A stretch of DNA of 64,000 nucleotides from an uncultured Actinomycetes bacterium (GTDB lineage: Bacteria; Actinomycetota; Acidimicrobiia; Acidimicrobiales; Ilumatobacteraceae): assembly GCA_903872155.1 (NCBI GenBank), contig CAIQJP010000003.1:62001-126000 (forward strand), in the 5' to 3' direction. The position numbers and the translations under genes are program-made. The notes beneath the pieces are model-generated. The model was not told the DNA's origin. It was given only the letters and a program-made list of their open reading frames with translations, and ran no database searches. Below are positions 26,400 to 34,517 of this stretch, piece by piece. How positions within the stretch are numbered: position 1 is the stretch's first letter; each line of letters begins with the position of its first letter.

Positions 26400-27450
26400 G
26401 GGATCTCCTCAACTTCAGCAGCTGAATTGGCTTGCTCGCGAGTTTGAGTTGTTATCTGGAATTGCAGTTAACCCGCAGGAATTGCTAGTGCAAAGAGCGC
26501 GACATACGGGTTGGAAAGCGGGCCCGTCACAAAGTGTTGGTGGCTCGTGTCATCTCATGTTGACGATAGATGGGCAGTGGGTTGCTATCAACTTGGCGCG
26601 TCCTGAAGATCATGAACTTTTAGGCATTTTCTTTTCATTAGAAATCCAAATGAAGCAGCTTGATATCGGCCAACTTCGCAGCAAGGTCCGAACATGTACT
26701 TCATGGGACCTCATTGAGTATGCGATTGATGTCGGGCTTCCGATATCGCGACTCAATGAAGTGGGTAACAGTTATTCGTATCAAGAATTACCGATAAGAG
26801 TTCAACAATTTGAAAAGACTCGCGTTCGACCTAGGAGCAAACAACTCAAAGTTGTTGATCTTTCTTCACTGTGGGCCGGTCCACTTTGTTCACATCTTCT
26901 GCAACGATGTGGGTTTGAGGTGACAAAGGTTGAGTCGACGCATCGACCTGATGGCGCGCGGTTTGGAAATCCTATTTTCTTTGCCGAACTTGATGAAGGC
27001 AAGTCTCACGTGGAAATTGATTTCCATTCAGCGTTAGGGAAATCTCGCTTGCGCGAATTAATTTGCGAGGCCGATGTGGTCATTGAAAGTTCGCGACCTC
27101 GAGCACTGCAACAACTTGGGATCGATGCTGATGAGATCATGCGCATTGCTGAACCGCAGGTGTGGTTGTCGATCACTGGGTATGGCCGAACCGGAGTACA
27201 TGGGCAGCGAGTTGGCTTTGGGGACGATTGCGCCGTGGCGGGAGGTTTAGTTGATTTTTCAACTGAATGGCCCCAATTTTTGGGAGATGCCGTGGCTGAC
27301 CCGATCTCGGGACTCGTGGCAGCCACCGCGGTTTTACGAAATCTTGAGGAAGAAAAGTCCTGCTTAATAGTGGTAAGCCTGGCCGAGTCGACGGCATGGC
27401 TAAATAGTGTCCGCAAAATTCAAGAAAGTCAGCAAGACTCAAAGTTATGA
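26383..27450 (+). CDS. CaiB/BaiF (family III) CoA-transferase-like protein
   Basis: A 355-aa protein. The recognisable core begins mid-protein: VVDLSSLWAGPLCSHLLQRCGFEVTKVES, then DEGKSHVEIDF, ADVVIESSRPRALQQLGID and VWLSITGYGRTG. The N-terminal 150 residues are unlike canonical members. Family III enzymes move CoA between carboxylic acids through an aspartyl intermediate; I cannot place that Asp with certainty here. I chose the ATG near the end of the crotonase gene over an earlier in-frame ATG that only lengthens the overlap. Its stop overlaps the next start by ATGA. Confidence 0.72.
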   Translation: MKFLPEGSPQLQQLNWLAREFELLSGIAVNPQELLVQRARHTGWKAGPSQSVGGSCHLMLTIDGQWVAINLARPEDHELLGIFFSLEIQMKQLDIGQLRSKVRTCTSWDLIEYAIDVGLPISRLNEVGNSYSYQELPIRVQQFEKTRVRPRSKQLKVVDLSSLWAGPLCSHLLQRCGFEVTKVESTHRPDGARFGNPIFFAELDEGKSHVEIDFHSALGKSRLRELICEADVVIESSRPRALQQLGIDADEIMRIAEPQVWLSITGYGRTGVHGQRVGFGDDCAVAGGLVDFSTEWPQFLGDAVADPISGLVAATAVLRNLEEEKSCLIVVSLAESTAWLNSVRKIQESQQDSKL

Positions 27451-28958
27451 AGCCGTACTACTGCGTTCGCCTTGAAGGACCAACGTGGTCGCCGGCTCAG
27501 CAGGCAAAACTTCGTGAACTGGTTGAGGGTTGGCTTGAGGTGGAGCATCCGTTTGATGACCGCGGACCTGGAGTATCAATCCGTCTCGATGCAGAGAATC
27601 CCGAAAAATGGTGGCGGTACATAATTGATGAATCGCTCAACGGTGGAGCGATTGTTTCAACAACGATCACGATCTTGAATTTGGAAAAACGTTCAACTTT
27701 TGAGGTCCGCACTTCTGTGGTCTCTAGTGGCGTGCGTGTCACACCTTTGAAGATTTCGGTATCGGTCAAGACGAAACGTGAGCTTTTGAAACGGGTTGTT
27801 GAAACGGTAACGCTCTACGACGCCGGTACGAAGATCGGCGCAAAAACTGCCGTGATTACAGAGACATCTGGAGCCGAAGCAATCGCCGCGTTCTTTGAAG
27901 CACCAAGTCGTGTTTTGCCAATAGTGATTGAAACGATGCCATCGGTCGAATCATCTGTTTTTGAAACACAAAAATTGGCTCCTGAATTGGCTGGGTTGGC
28001 ACATGTTGTACAGATCGTTGGTTCGGCTCCCCGAGTTGCATTTAACGAATTTCATGGCCGCGATGTTTTGAGGCAGCAGGGCTTGGTCATTTTGTGGCCC
28101 GACCATTCACATGATTCTATTTCCGGTCACGGAATGTTGGCTGGTGCTGGTGAAAAAGACCGAAATCAGGTGCGGTCAACTGTAACGGCAATCGCAGCAG
28201 ATTCATTAGCGCCGTTGCGTGCTCCACGTTTTCGTCGACGAGCTGCTGAACAAGAGGTTGAAATTCGCGTTGTCGAAGCCACGAAAATTGAAAATGATTC
28301 GCTGGGGGACCCCGAAACAGTTTCTTGGAATGAATACCGCAGCGCCCTTGATGGATGGCAAGAAACAGAAGAACATGTGGGCGAGCTTGAACAAGCAATG
28401 GCCGAAGCTGACCGCATCATCGCCGAGCAGCAAACAATTATTGAAAACAAAGATCAAGCGGTGAACCAACTGATCTTGCAGAACGTGAACTATGCGATTG
28501 AGCTCAACAAGAATCCGACTGGTTTAGTCGCTTCTAATGCTATTGATGCGGTGAACCAAGCCGCTGAACGTTGTGACTATCTCATATTCCATCCGCAGGC
28601 AATGGCGTCTGCCAGAGAACTTGATGGCATTGATGCCAATCGATTGTTGCAAGATTTAATGCGTTTAAACATCGTTGCGCGCGACTGGCAAAGTGGGCAA
28701 ATCAATAATGCGTCGATCAAAGTGGCATGCCGAGGTTTAGGTCTCGATTTCGCGCCGAGTGTCGGCGACAATGCGGCGCAGAAGTTCGGTTCGGATTATG
28801 CGTTTTCCTGGCAAGGTCGCACCGAGTTTGCCGTAGCCCACATTCGCAATGGTAAAGGCGCTCGAATGTACCGAGTGCATGTCTTTTTTGACGATGAATT
28901 GCGGCAAGTAGTTGTTGCGTATGTGGGGCGCCATTTGCGTGGTAAGCGTGATCATTAG
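27447..28958 (+). CDS. Unrecognised 503-aa protein with central coiled coil
   Basis: Start overlaps the CoA-transferase stop (ATGA), so translation is coupled. The N-terminal 300 residues are mixed alpha/beta (YYCVRLEGPTW, LPIVIETMPS, LAGLAHVVQIVG, GLVILWPDHS). A coiled coil follows at about 310-345 (EEHVGELEQAMAEADRIIAEQ). The last 120 residues form a separate domain ending YRVHVFFDDELRQVVVAYVGRHL. There is no signal peptide or membrane segment. I do not recognise the family. The N-terminal words remind me of large uncharacterised proteins in accessory regions, but I cannot support a function. Why it is coupled to acyl-CoA genes is unclear. Confidence 0.6.
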   Translation: MKPYYCVRLEGPTWSPAQQAKLRELVEGWLEVEHPFDDRGPGVSIRLDAENPEKWWRYIIDESLNGGAIVSTTITILNLEKRSTFEVRTSVVSSGVRVTPLKISVSVKTKRELLKRVVETVTLYDAGTKIGAKTAVITETSGAEAIAAFFEAPSRVLPIVIETMPSVESSVFETQKLAPELAGLAHVVQIVGSAPRVAFNEFHGRDVLRQQGLVILWPDHSHDSISGHGMLAGAGEKDRNQVRSTVTAIAADSLAPLRAPRFRRRAAEQEVEIRVVEATKIENDSLGDPETVSWNEYRSALDGWQETEEHVGELEQAMAEADRIIAEQQTIIENKDQAVNQLILQNVNYAIELNKNPTGLVASNAIDAVNQAAERCDYLIFHPQAMASARELDGIDANRLLQDLMRLNIVARDWQSGQINNASIKVACRGLGLDFAPSVGDNAAQKFGSDYAFSWQGRTEFAVAHIRNGKGARMYRVHVFFDDELRQVVVAYVGRHLRGKRDH

Positions 28959-29238
28959 TTTCGTCCGCCACGCACACATTGGTTGAGTCGCGTGAAAGAG
29001 AGAGCGATGGCCAGGAAGAGGGCGTTTGGCACTCAATGAGCAACGAAAAATGAACAATTAGTCAGATTTTCCTTCGCTTTTTATTAAAACTAGCGAAAAC
29101 CAGTGGCCTCTGAAAGGTCGATCAACAATTAATGAAACGACCGTTACCAAAGACTTGTACTATCAGTATGACAAAATAGTGTTGTTTATTAGGTCATAAT
29201 GGGCGAACTATGACACACCAATAGGGCAAACTTCTGAA

Positions 29239-29601
29239 GTGTTTAATTTGGCAGCTGACAATGGAGTCATAGGTTCAAATCCTGATGATGACCGTGAAAG
29301 CTCAGCTGAAACTGAAGATTTCCCACCCGACCAAGCATGGATTCGTCGGTCGTTTTGGGTGAAAACCTTGCAAGATGCGCGCCGCCGCAAGACTTGGGTG
29401 CGAGTCAATCGTATGTACACCGAAAAGACGGCGGCCCAAGTAGCGAGCGATCTTCGCGCTGCTCATCATCGAGATATCAAAAAGCTACGAGTTAAAGGAA
29501 TTCTTCCTGGGGATCAATGGGACACTCGCTGGAATTCGTCACCCGAAGGACCAGAAGGTCAGTACTCAATCTGGATTCGGTTTATCGGGACTGAAAAGTA
29601 A
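29239..29601 (+). CDS. Unrecognised 120-aa basic protein
   Basis: A GTG-started 120-aa frame. The first 30 residues are acidic and low in pattern; the rest is basic and Trp/Arg-rich (WIRRSFWVKTLQDARRRKTWVRVNRMY, AAQVASDLRAAHHRDIKKLRVKG) and ends with a strand (YSIWIRFIG). No family recognised. The real start could be further in. The 280 bp before it are AT-rich and hold no gene; a small inverted repeat (GTCATA/TATGAC) lies about 30 bp upstream and may be a binding site. Confidence 0.5.
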   Translation: MFNLAADNGVIGSNPDDDRESSAETEDFPPDQAWIRRSFWVKTLQDARRRKTWVRVNRMYTEKTAAQVASDLRAAHHRDIKKLRVKGILPGDQWDTRWNSSPEGPEGQYSIWIRFIGTEK

Positions 29602-29677
29602 CTTCAACTTCATAGTTGTTTGCTTTGTGAAAATTTGAGTTTTCACTGATGTCACATATCAACATTTCGCAAGATTT

Positions 29678-30205
29678 TTACCAACGCTCGAACGACCAGT
29701 TTTCAGGCTTGCCATTTTTGTAGGGCATCACGCCATGGAACGTGCGTGGATCATTGTCAAAAACGAGGGGTAAGAAATATCGGTCGCCCTCCCACATCGG
29801 AAGTTGCGCTGCATCACGCTCGACTTGATCATCGCTACATGCTTGAAGGACTCGCGAGATCGGAATCCAAGCTAAATCGCCTTCAACATTGGTTGATAAG
29901 GGATCGCCGGTCCACCCATCAATGATGAACATCGGTGATAACCAATCTTCTCCATTCGGCCCAAAGCCAGGCCATGAGACCGTGCCGCGTAATTTCATCG
30001 ACGTGACTTCGATGCCGGCCTCTTCACGAATTTCGCGGCGCATCCCCGACGCCAAATCTTCGTTGGTTTCTAGTTTGCCGCCAAGTCCGTTCCATTTTCC
30101 GAGGTGTTCATCGTGGGCACGCTTATTGCGGTGGACGAGCAACACTTCATTGGTCTCACGATTCACGATGTATCCGAGAGTTCCCAAAATCGGCGTATAA
30201 GGCAT
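29678..30205 (-). CDS. Nudix hydrolase (MutT/8-oxo-dGTPase-like)
   Basis: A 175-aa Nudix protein with a full Nudix box: GGKLETNEDLASGMRREIREE continuing AGIEV, where the Gly, first Glu, RE and EE positions all fit. The flanking WNGLGGK and FLPLVFDNDP segments resemble MutT/YtkD-type 8-oxo-dGTP or NTP diphosphatases. It hydrolyses a nucleoside diphosphate linked to another moiety; the exact substrate is not visible. It diverges from the phytanoyl-CoA-dioxygenase-like gene by about 40 bp. Confidence 0.87.
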   Translation of the reverse strand: MPYTPILGTLGYIVNRETNEVLLVHRNKRAHDEHLGKWNGLGGKLETNEDLASGMRREIREEAGIEVTSMKLRGTVSWPGFGPNGEDWLSPMFIIDGWTGDPLSTNVEGDLAWIPISRVLQACSDDQVERDAAQLPMWEGDRYFLPLVFDNDPRTFHGVMPYKNGKPENWSFERW

Positions 30206-30245
30206 GTCTCACTTGTATCAGAGATTGATAGGGCAGACTGTTGCT

Positions 30246-31052
30246 ATGAGTTTGAAAGACGACTTCGCCCGAGACGGGGCCATTGTGCTGCGCGGTGTTG
30301 TCTCGCCACATGAACTGTCTTTATTGACTACTGGTATCGATGAAGTTGTTCGTCACCCAAGCCCACGAGCGAAAATTGCGAGTACTCCTGACGACCCGGG
30401 GTTTTTCATCGAAGATTTCAGTACGTGGCGCGATCATCCTGAGTTTGCTGAATTTGTGATGCATACAAAGTTGTCGAAAATCGCTGCCGAATTAACTGGG
30501 TCAACAACGATTCGGATGTACCACGATCATGTTTTGGTCAAAGAACCTGGGACGCGTCAGCGCACGCCTTGGCATCAAGATCAACCGTATTACGACGTCG
30601 AAGGTCAACAAAATGTGAGTTTTTGGATACCTGTTGACTCAGTGGCTCAAAAGGATTGTCTTGAATTGATAGCTGGAACGCATCGGGGTCCGTGGTTGAT
30701 GCCGAGATCATTTCTTGATCACCAAGCGAAGTGGTTCCCCGAAGGATCACTTACAGAAATGCCCGACTTTGAAAATCATCGCGCCGATTATCCGATCGTT
30801 TCGTGGGATCTCGAACCTGGCGATGTGATTGCATTTCATATGTTGACGGTGCACGGGGCACCAGGTGTTTCGGGTACGAATCGTCGCCGAGTGTTTAGTT
30901 TGCGAGTTCTTGGGGATGACATGGTGTACGCACCGCGCGACTGGGTGACTTCACCCGATATGCGGGCCGTGATGAGTGCTGAAGAAGATCAGCGTGTTGC
31001 TGGCGAACAACTCAGGGGAGACTGGTTTCCACAGTTGTGGTCGCAGGCTTAA
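30246..31052 (+). CDS. Phytanoyl-CoA dioxygenase (PhyH) family 2-oxoglutarate oxygenase
   Basis: A 268-aa Fe(II)/2-oxoglutarate oxygenase. Iron ligands are visible as His110 and Asp112 in TPWHQDQPYY and the distal His203 in TVHGAPG, followed by the 2OG-binding Arg in NRRRVFSL. PhyH members hydroxylate fatty acyl-CoAs, ectoine precursors or secondary metabolites. Nothing in the neighbourhood points to a substrate. I chose the ATG giving MSLKDDFARDG; the earlier ATG overlaps the divergent Nudix start and adds residues unlike the family. Confidence 0.85.
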   Translation: MSLKDDFARDGAIVLRGVVSPHELSLLTTGIDEVVRHPSPRAKIASTPDDPGFFIEDFSTWRDHPEFAEFVMHTKLSKIAAELTGSTTIRMYHDHVLVKEPGTRQRTPWHQDQPYYDVEGQQNVSFWIPVDSVAQKDCLELIAGTHRGPWLMPRSFLDHQAKWFPEGSLTEMPDFENHRADYPIVSWDLEPGDVIAFHMLTVHGAPGVSGTNRRRVFSLRVLGDDMVYAPRDWVTSPDMRAVMSAEEDQRVAGEQLRGDWFPQLWSQA

Positions 31053-31111
31053 GGACTCAAAACTTCAGAGTCTGAGTACCTAAAAGTGTCTTATTCAACT
31101 CAGAGAATTAA

Positions 31112-32293
31112 CTATGAGATGGTCAGTTCTCTTGTTGCGGCGTTGAGCTCAATTTTCCATCCGCCCTCGTGGGCAGTGTGGTGATGCCTTGAACACAGTG
31201 GAATCATGTTGTTGAGATCGGTTGGGCCACCGTTTTCCCAGTGATCAATATGGTGCACGTTGCAGTGATCAAAAATCACTTCACAATCCGGAATCGCACA
31301 GGTTGGGCATATCGCTTCGAGTGCTCTTCGTTGATGAACCGTCGCTAATCGTTTTGATCGGCCCACATCTATCGGTACGGATCGTCCATCAAGCACAACC
31401 GGTAGGATTTCGGCTTCACAAGCCAATCGGCGCACTGTTTCAACCGGTAAATCGGCTCCGAGTGCAGTTCGGCAGGTGCCACCAGCATGCAAACCGTGCT
31501 GCAACGTCTCGAGATCAACATGAACAATGATCTCGGCACGAGCCAGCACCTCAGAAACAGCTTCGCTGGCACCATTGACCAACGCAATAAGCGCTTGAGC
31601 CTGTCGGTGATCGTTTGGTTCGATCCATGGCATCACTTCAACGGGTGCTTCTTTGTCTCCCGAGTGGAACATGGCTTCTACAAAGCGGACGATCTTTGAT
31701 TTCAAGATAGATGCGCTGATCGGATCGAATTTGCCGCTCACTGACAAGCAACCGTCGGCCTCAGTGCGCATCTTGAAAAAGGTCTCACGTTTTTGACGCT
31801 CAAAGGTTGAGAGACCGTCGTCAGCAACGACCGACTTCGCGGTTTCTTTGACCAACTGGTCAAATTGAGATGCCGTCATTGTGGTTGATGCTTCAACCAG
31901 TTCAGGCAGATGCGCCATGAAAGCATCGCGTTCTGCTCCAGCGATCTTGAGCCCACGACCCAAAGCGTCAACATGAGCTGCAGTCGTGTCGCCAGATGCC
32001 AACACTGCACCCATCTCAGGGGCCGCCTCGGTGACGAGTCCACGTGAAACGACTTCTCGAGCTTCGCGAGATGTGAGGCCGCCATGAGCAACCAGTTCAC
32101 GCTCAGGGATCACAAACGTTGGTGCAACTGGGTCGTGCATCAACGAAATCATGCGTGCATTCAAAGCGAGTTTTTCAGCATCGAGTTTGGCCTGCAATGA
32201 AGAAACTTCAGACAGACGAACACGAACTTGCCCAATCGTCATGTCATGAATCTCAACCTTGGCTGGACCACCGGACTCGAACAAAAACTTCAA
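31112..32293 (-). CDS. DUF222 / 13E12-repeat-type HNH endonuclease
   Basis: A 393-aa protein with an N-terminal helical DUF222 region, as in the 13E12 repeat proteins of mycobacteria, and a C-terminal HNH nuclease domain (CAIPDCEVIFDHCNVHHIDHW, GGPTDLNNMIPLCSRHHH). The Cys pairs and histidines form the metal site. This family is common in actinobacteria, and several mycobacterial copies are DNA-damage inducible. A GAAC-N4-GTTC LexA-type box lies 44 bp upstream of the start, consistent with SOS control. It may be mobile in origin; no terminal repeats were seen. Confidence 0.87.
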   Translation of the reverse strand: MKFLFESGGPAKVEIHDMTIGQVRVRLSEVSSLQAKLDAEKLALNARMISLMHDPVAPTFVIPERELVAHGGLTSREAREVVSRGLVTEAAPEMGAVLASGDTTAAHVDALGRGLKIAGAERDAFMAHLPELVEASTTMTASQFDQLVKETAKSVVADDGLSTFERQKRETFFKMRTEADGCLSVSGKFDPISASILKSKIVRFVEAMFHSGDKEAPVEVMPWIEPNDHRQAQALIALVNGASEAVSEVLARAEIIVHVDLETLQHGLHAGGTCRTALGADLPVETVRRLACEAEILPVVLDGRSVPIDVGRSKRLATVHQRRALEAICPTCAIPDCEVIFDHCNVHHIDHWENGGPTDLNNMIPLCSRHHHTAHEGGWKIELNAATRELTIS

Positions 32294-32336
32294 AATACCC
32301 CTGATTTCATTGATGATTCGTAACTTTTACTGCTAC

Positions 32337-32348
32337 GAACGTATGTTC
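32337..32348 (-). promoter_or_regulatory. LexA (SOS) box candidate before the HNH endonuclease gene
   Basis: GAACGTATGTTC, a perfect match to the actinobacterial LexA half-sites GAAC-N4-GTTC with the preferred preceding C. It lies 44 bp upstream of the ATG of a DUF222 HNH gene, a family known to be SOS-regulated in mycobacteria. About one chance GAAC-N4-GTTC match is expected per 64 kb, so the gene context carries much of the weight. Confidence 0.65.
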
Positions 32349-32493
32349 AAAAGATACAGGACGGGTGTTACAAAGTCAACGCAGCAAACAACAAATTTCA
32401 AAGAATCTTTGACGAATTTAAAAATTGGAATTTTAAAACGACATTGAAAACATTGGAGATTATTACAATTCTGAAGACACGAGTTTTCAGTTT

Positions 32494-33006
32494 TTAACCG
32501 GCGTTGGTTGTGGTGACATCGTTGGCACGTTCGCCAAGGTCGATGTACAACGCCACGCGATCTTCAATGATGGGATACTCACCATTTGTCGGCGGGGCAA
32601 GATCATCAATCGAAATCGTGCGACCATCGCAATCAGTAAATGTGTCAGTGCCAACAATTTGTTCGATTGCACAAGTGACATCGCGGTCAGCAGGAAACGC
32701 GTAGTACACAACCCAACCGCGTTCAGAGTCGGTGCCGTTGTGATCAAGAACAATGGTGCGTTCACCCGACGTGGTTCCGAGACCCGGGAATAACACTGGC
32801 CCGTTTGCATCAATTGACGTGGCCCATTGATCGACGTTGCCGACAGGGAGTCGGTCGGGAGTGAACGTTGTTGTTTGTGCTTGTTCGCCGGCCATCAAGG
32901 CGGCGATACCCCACATGATGAGCCCAAGGACGGCAAAGAACCCGAGTCCGGCCAGCACCGGAGCGACCGCACGGCTGATGGGAGAGCGAAATTCGGGGAG
33001 CGCCAC
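32494..33006 (-). CDS. Single-pass membrane protein of unknown function
   Basis: A 170-aa protein with a short cytoplasmic N-terminus (MALPEFRSPISRA), one strong membrane helix (VLAGLGFFAVLGLIMWGIAALMA) and an extracytoplasmic domain with two cysteines (DVTCAIEQ and FTDCDG) that could form a disulfide. I chose the GTG 21 codons before the helix; an ATG 129 bp upstream in frame would place the start inside the divergent promoter region. It diverges from the LPMTG surface-protein gene. No family recognised. Confidence 0.6.
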   Translation of the reverse strand: MALPEFRSPISRAVAPVLAGLGFFAVLGLIMWGIAALMAGEQAQTTTFTPDRLPVGNVDQWATSIDANGPVLFPGLGTTSGERTIVLDHNGTDSERGWVVYYAFPADRDVTCAIEQIVGTDTFTDCDGRTISIDDLAPPTNGEYPIIEDRVALYIDLGERANDVTTTNAG

Positions 33007-33161
33007 GTCGTGAGTCTGCCCAGCATGAGACCGATTTTTAAAGTCCTTCGGGAAATATTTCGAGATTTCTCCAAAAAGTTTCCAAGTTTTTGTCAGGACC
33101 CACCGAGTCGTTGCTCTTGTACCCCGACAGCGCAACGGGCGCTGACAACGAAAGGTCCGCC

Positions 33162-33926
33162 ATGAAAATCAACAACTTGTTCGCAAAAGGTTTAGTCATC
33201 ACCGCAATTGCATCCACACTTGCCATCGGTGCCGGTGTGGCAGGCGCATCGGCGAGCGATGGAGAACACGAACGCAATACCTCTAGCTCGGAGCATCAGC
33301 ACGGTTCGGATCACGGCCATGAGGATGATGACGAAGACGAAAATGGTCGTGGTCACGAGACTCACGGCCAGGGCCGGGGATACGGCCACGGCACTGGTGA
33401 GGACAATTGCGACGATGACGCCAGTGAAGATTCGAGCGATGACGATTTGAACGAAGACGATTTGAACGATGAAGTTTCGGCCCCCGTTGTGACGGTGCCG
33501 GTTGTTGATGCTCCTGTGGCGGATGCACCCGTTGCCGATGTTCCCGTGGATTCAACTCCTGATACCACTGCGCCTGACACGACTGCTCCCGACACGACGG
33601 TGGCCAGTTTTGAAACTCCAGCGGTTGCTCTCGAGATTCCCGCAAACGCTGCACCGAACGATTCAAGTCTCACGAACCCGCAAGTGGCCGCCGAGACAAG
33701 CCCGGTCTCTGCTCCTGAAGTGGCACGTGAAGTCGCTGAAGGCCCAGCAACGACCACGAGCGATTCCACTCTCGAAATTGCCGGTAACGAAACTGCCAGT
33801 GCAACGTCGAGCAGCCTTCCGATGACCGGCGCTTCGGGTCTGGCCTTGCTCGGCCTCGCCGCAAGTTTGCTGGTTGCGGGTTGGCTCGTGATCGCTGGTC
33901 GCCGCAAGCGCAACGACGTCGCCTAA
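33162..33926 (+). CDS. LPMTG (sortase-type) cell-wall-anchored acidic, His-rich protein
   Basis: A 254-aa exported protein. The N-terminus is a signal peptide (basic MKINNLFAKG, then a hydrophobic core ending AGASA). Next is a His/Asp/Glu-rich region (about 34-130, with HEDDDEDENGRGHETHG), then Pro/Val/Ala/Thr repeats (PVADAPVADVPV, TAPDTTAPDTT) and a wall-sorting signal: LPMTG at 219-223, a membrane-spanning stretch and the tail RRKRNDVA. Sortase should cut in the motif and link it to the wall. The acidic His-rich part could bind metal ions. The start is the ATG after a GAAAGG ribosome site; an upstream TTG lies in the promoter region. The sortase is not in the window. Confidence 0.85.
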   Translation: MKINNLFAKGLVITAIASTLAIGAGVAGASASDGEHERNTSSSEHQHGSDHGHEDDDEDENGRGHETHGQGRGYGHGTGEDNCDDDASEDSSDDDLNEDDLNDEVSAPVVTVPVVDAPVADAPVADVPVDSTPDTTAPDTTAPDTTVASFETPAVALEIPANAAPNDSSLTNPQVAAETSPVSAPEVAREVAEGPATTTSDSTLEIAGNETASATSSSLPMTGASGLALLGLAASLLVAGWLVIAGRRKRNDVA

Positions 33927-33957
33927 CCCCCTTGGGATGACATCCGCTGGCGGGCGG

Positions 33958-33998
33958 AGCCCCGATTCGGTTCTGGCGGAGCCGAGTCGGGGCTTTCT
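33958..33998 (+). terminator. Terminator after the LPMTG protein gene
   Basis: A 13-bp stem (33958-33970 with 33982-33994) containing one G-U pair, an 11-nt loop and a trailing TTTC lies 32 bp after the stop codon. Typical intrinsic-terminator geometry. Confidence 0.75.
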
Positions 33999-34003
33999 CG
34001 CGC

Positions 34004-34030
34004 CTGTGACACATTTATTGTGCGTCACAG
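34004..34030. promoter_or_regulatory. Candidate operator: CTGTGAC-N13-GTCACAG
   Basis: Exact 7-bp inverted arms spaced by 13 bp, 61 bp before the GTG of the B12-binding gene that leads the sucCD series. The arms resemble Crp/Fnr half-sites (TGTGA/TCACA) but the spacing is too wide for a standard site. Observed repeat; regulator unknown. Confidence 0.4.
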
Positions 34031-34090
34031 TTCCGCGCCGTCGCGTGCGAATGTGTGGATGACGCCCTGATGGCGTAGGGTTTCTCTCTT

Positions 34091-34501
34091 GTGAAGCGGC
34101 CATACCGAGTCGTCGTTGCCAAGCCTGGACTTGATGGGCATGACAGAGGCGCAAAGACCATCACTAGAGCACTCCGCGACCATGGGTTCGAGGTCATCTA
34201 TACGGGTCTTCATCAGACCCCCGAGCAGATCGCTGAAACAGCACTGCAAGAAGATGTCGATGCCGTGGGTCTGTCGTTGTTGTCTGGTGCGCATTTGACG
34301 TTGTTCCCCCGAGTGATGGAAGAACTGAAAAATCGTTCCATGGAAGACACCTTGATTTTTGGTGGGGGAGTCATCCCCGACGCCGACGCACGTACGTTGC
34401 GTGAACAAGGAGTGGCCGAAATCTTCGGACCTGGTTCGTCGTTGAAAGCAATCGCTCAGTGGCTAGAAGTAGCACTGGACGCCCGAGAAGACGCAAGTTA
34501 G
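34091..34501 (+). CDS. Cobalamin-binding protein (methylmalonyl-CoA mutase C-domain type)
   Basis: A 136-aa stand-alone B12-binding domain. It has the cobalamin signature DGHDRG (Asp15, His17, Gly20, the His that coordinates cobalt), then GLSLLSGAH and GGGVIPDADARTL. It matches the small subunit or C-terminal domain of split methylmalonyl-CoA mutases, which need a separate catalytic subunit not seen here. It precedes sucC by 16 bp, so methylmalonyl-CoA to succinyl-CoA to succinate is a natural reading. GTG start. Confidence 0.85.
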   Translation: MKRPYRVVVAKPGLDGHDRGAKTITRALRDHGFEVIYTGLHQTPEQIAETALQEDVDAVGLSLLSGAHLTLFPRVMEELKNRSMEDTLIFGGGVIPDADARTLREQGVAEIFGPGSSLKAIAQWLEVALDAREDAS

Positions 34502-34517
34502 AGAGAGGACATAATCA

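Noticed and set aside
28959-29238. tRNA or small RNA in the AT-rich gap
   Set aside because: No cloverleaf, no CCA-ending acceptor and no conserved motif; only a weak TTCGCT/AGCGAA hairpin with a 13-nt loop.
33362-33913. Minus-strand frame opposite the LPMTG gene
   Set aside because: Its composition mirrors the repeat codons of the real gene; no start site or motif.
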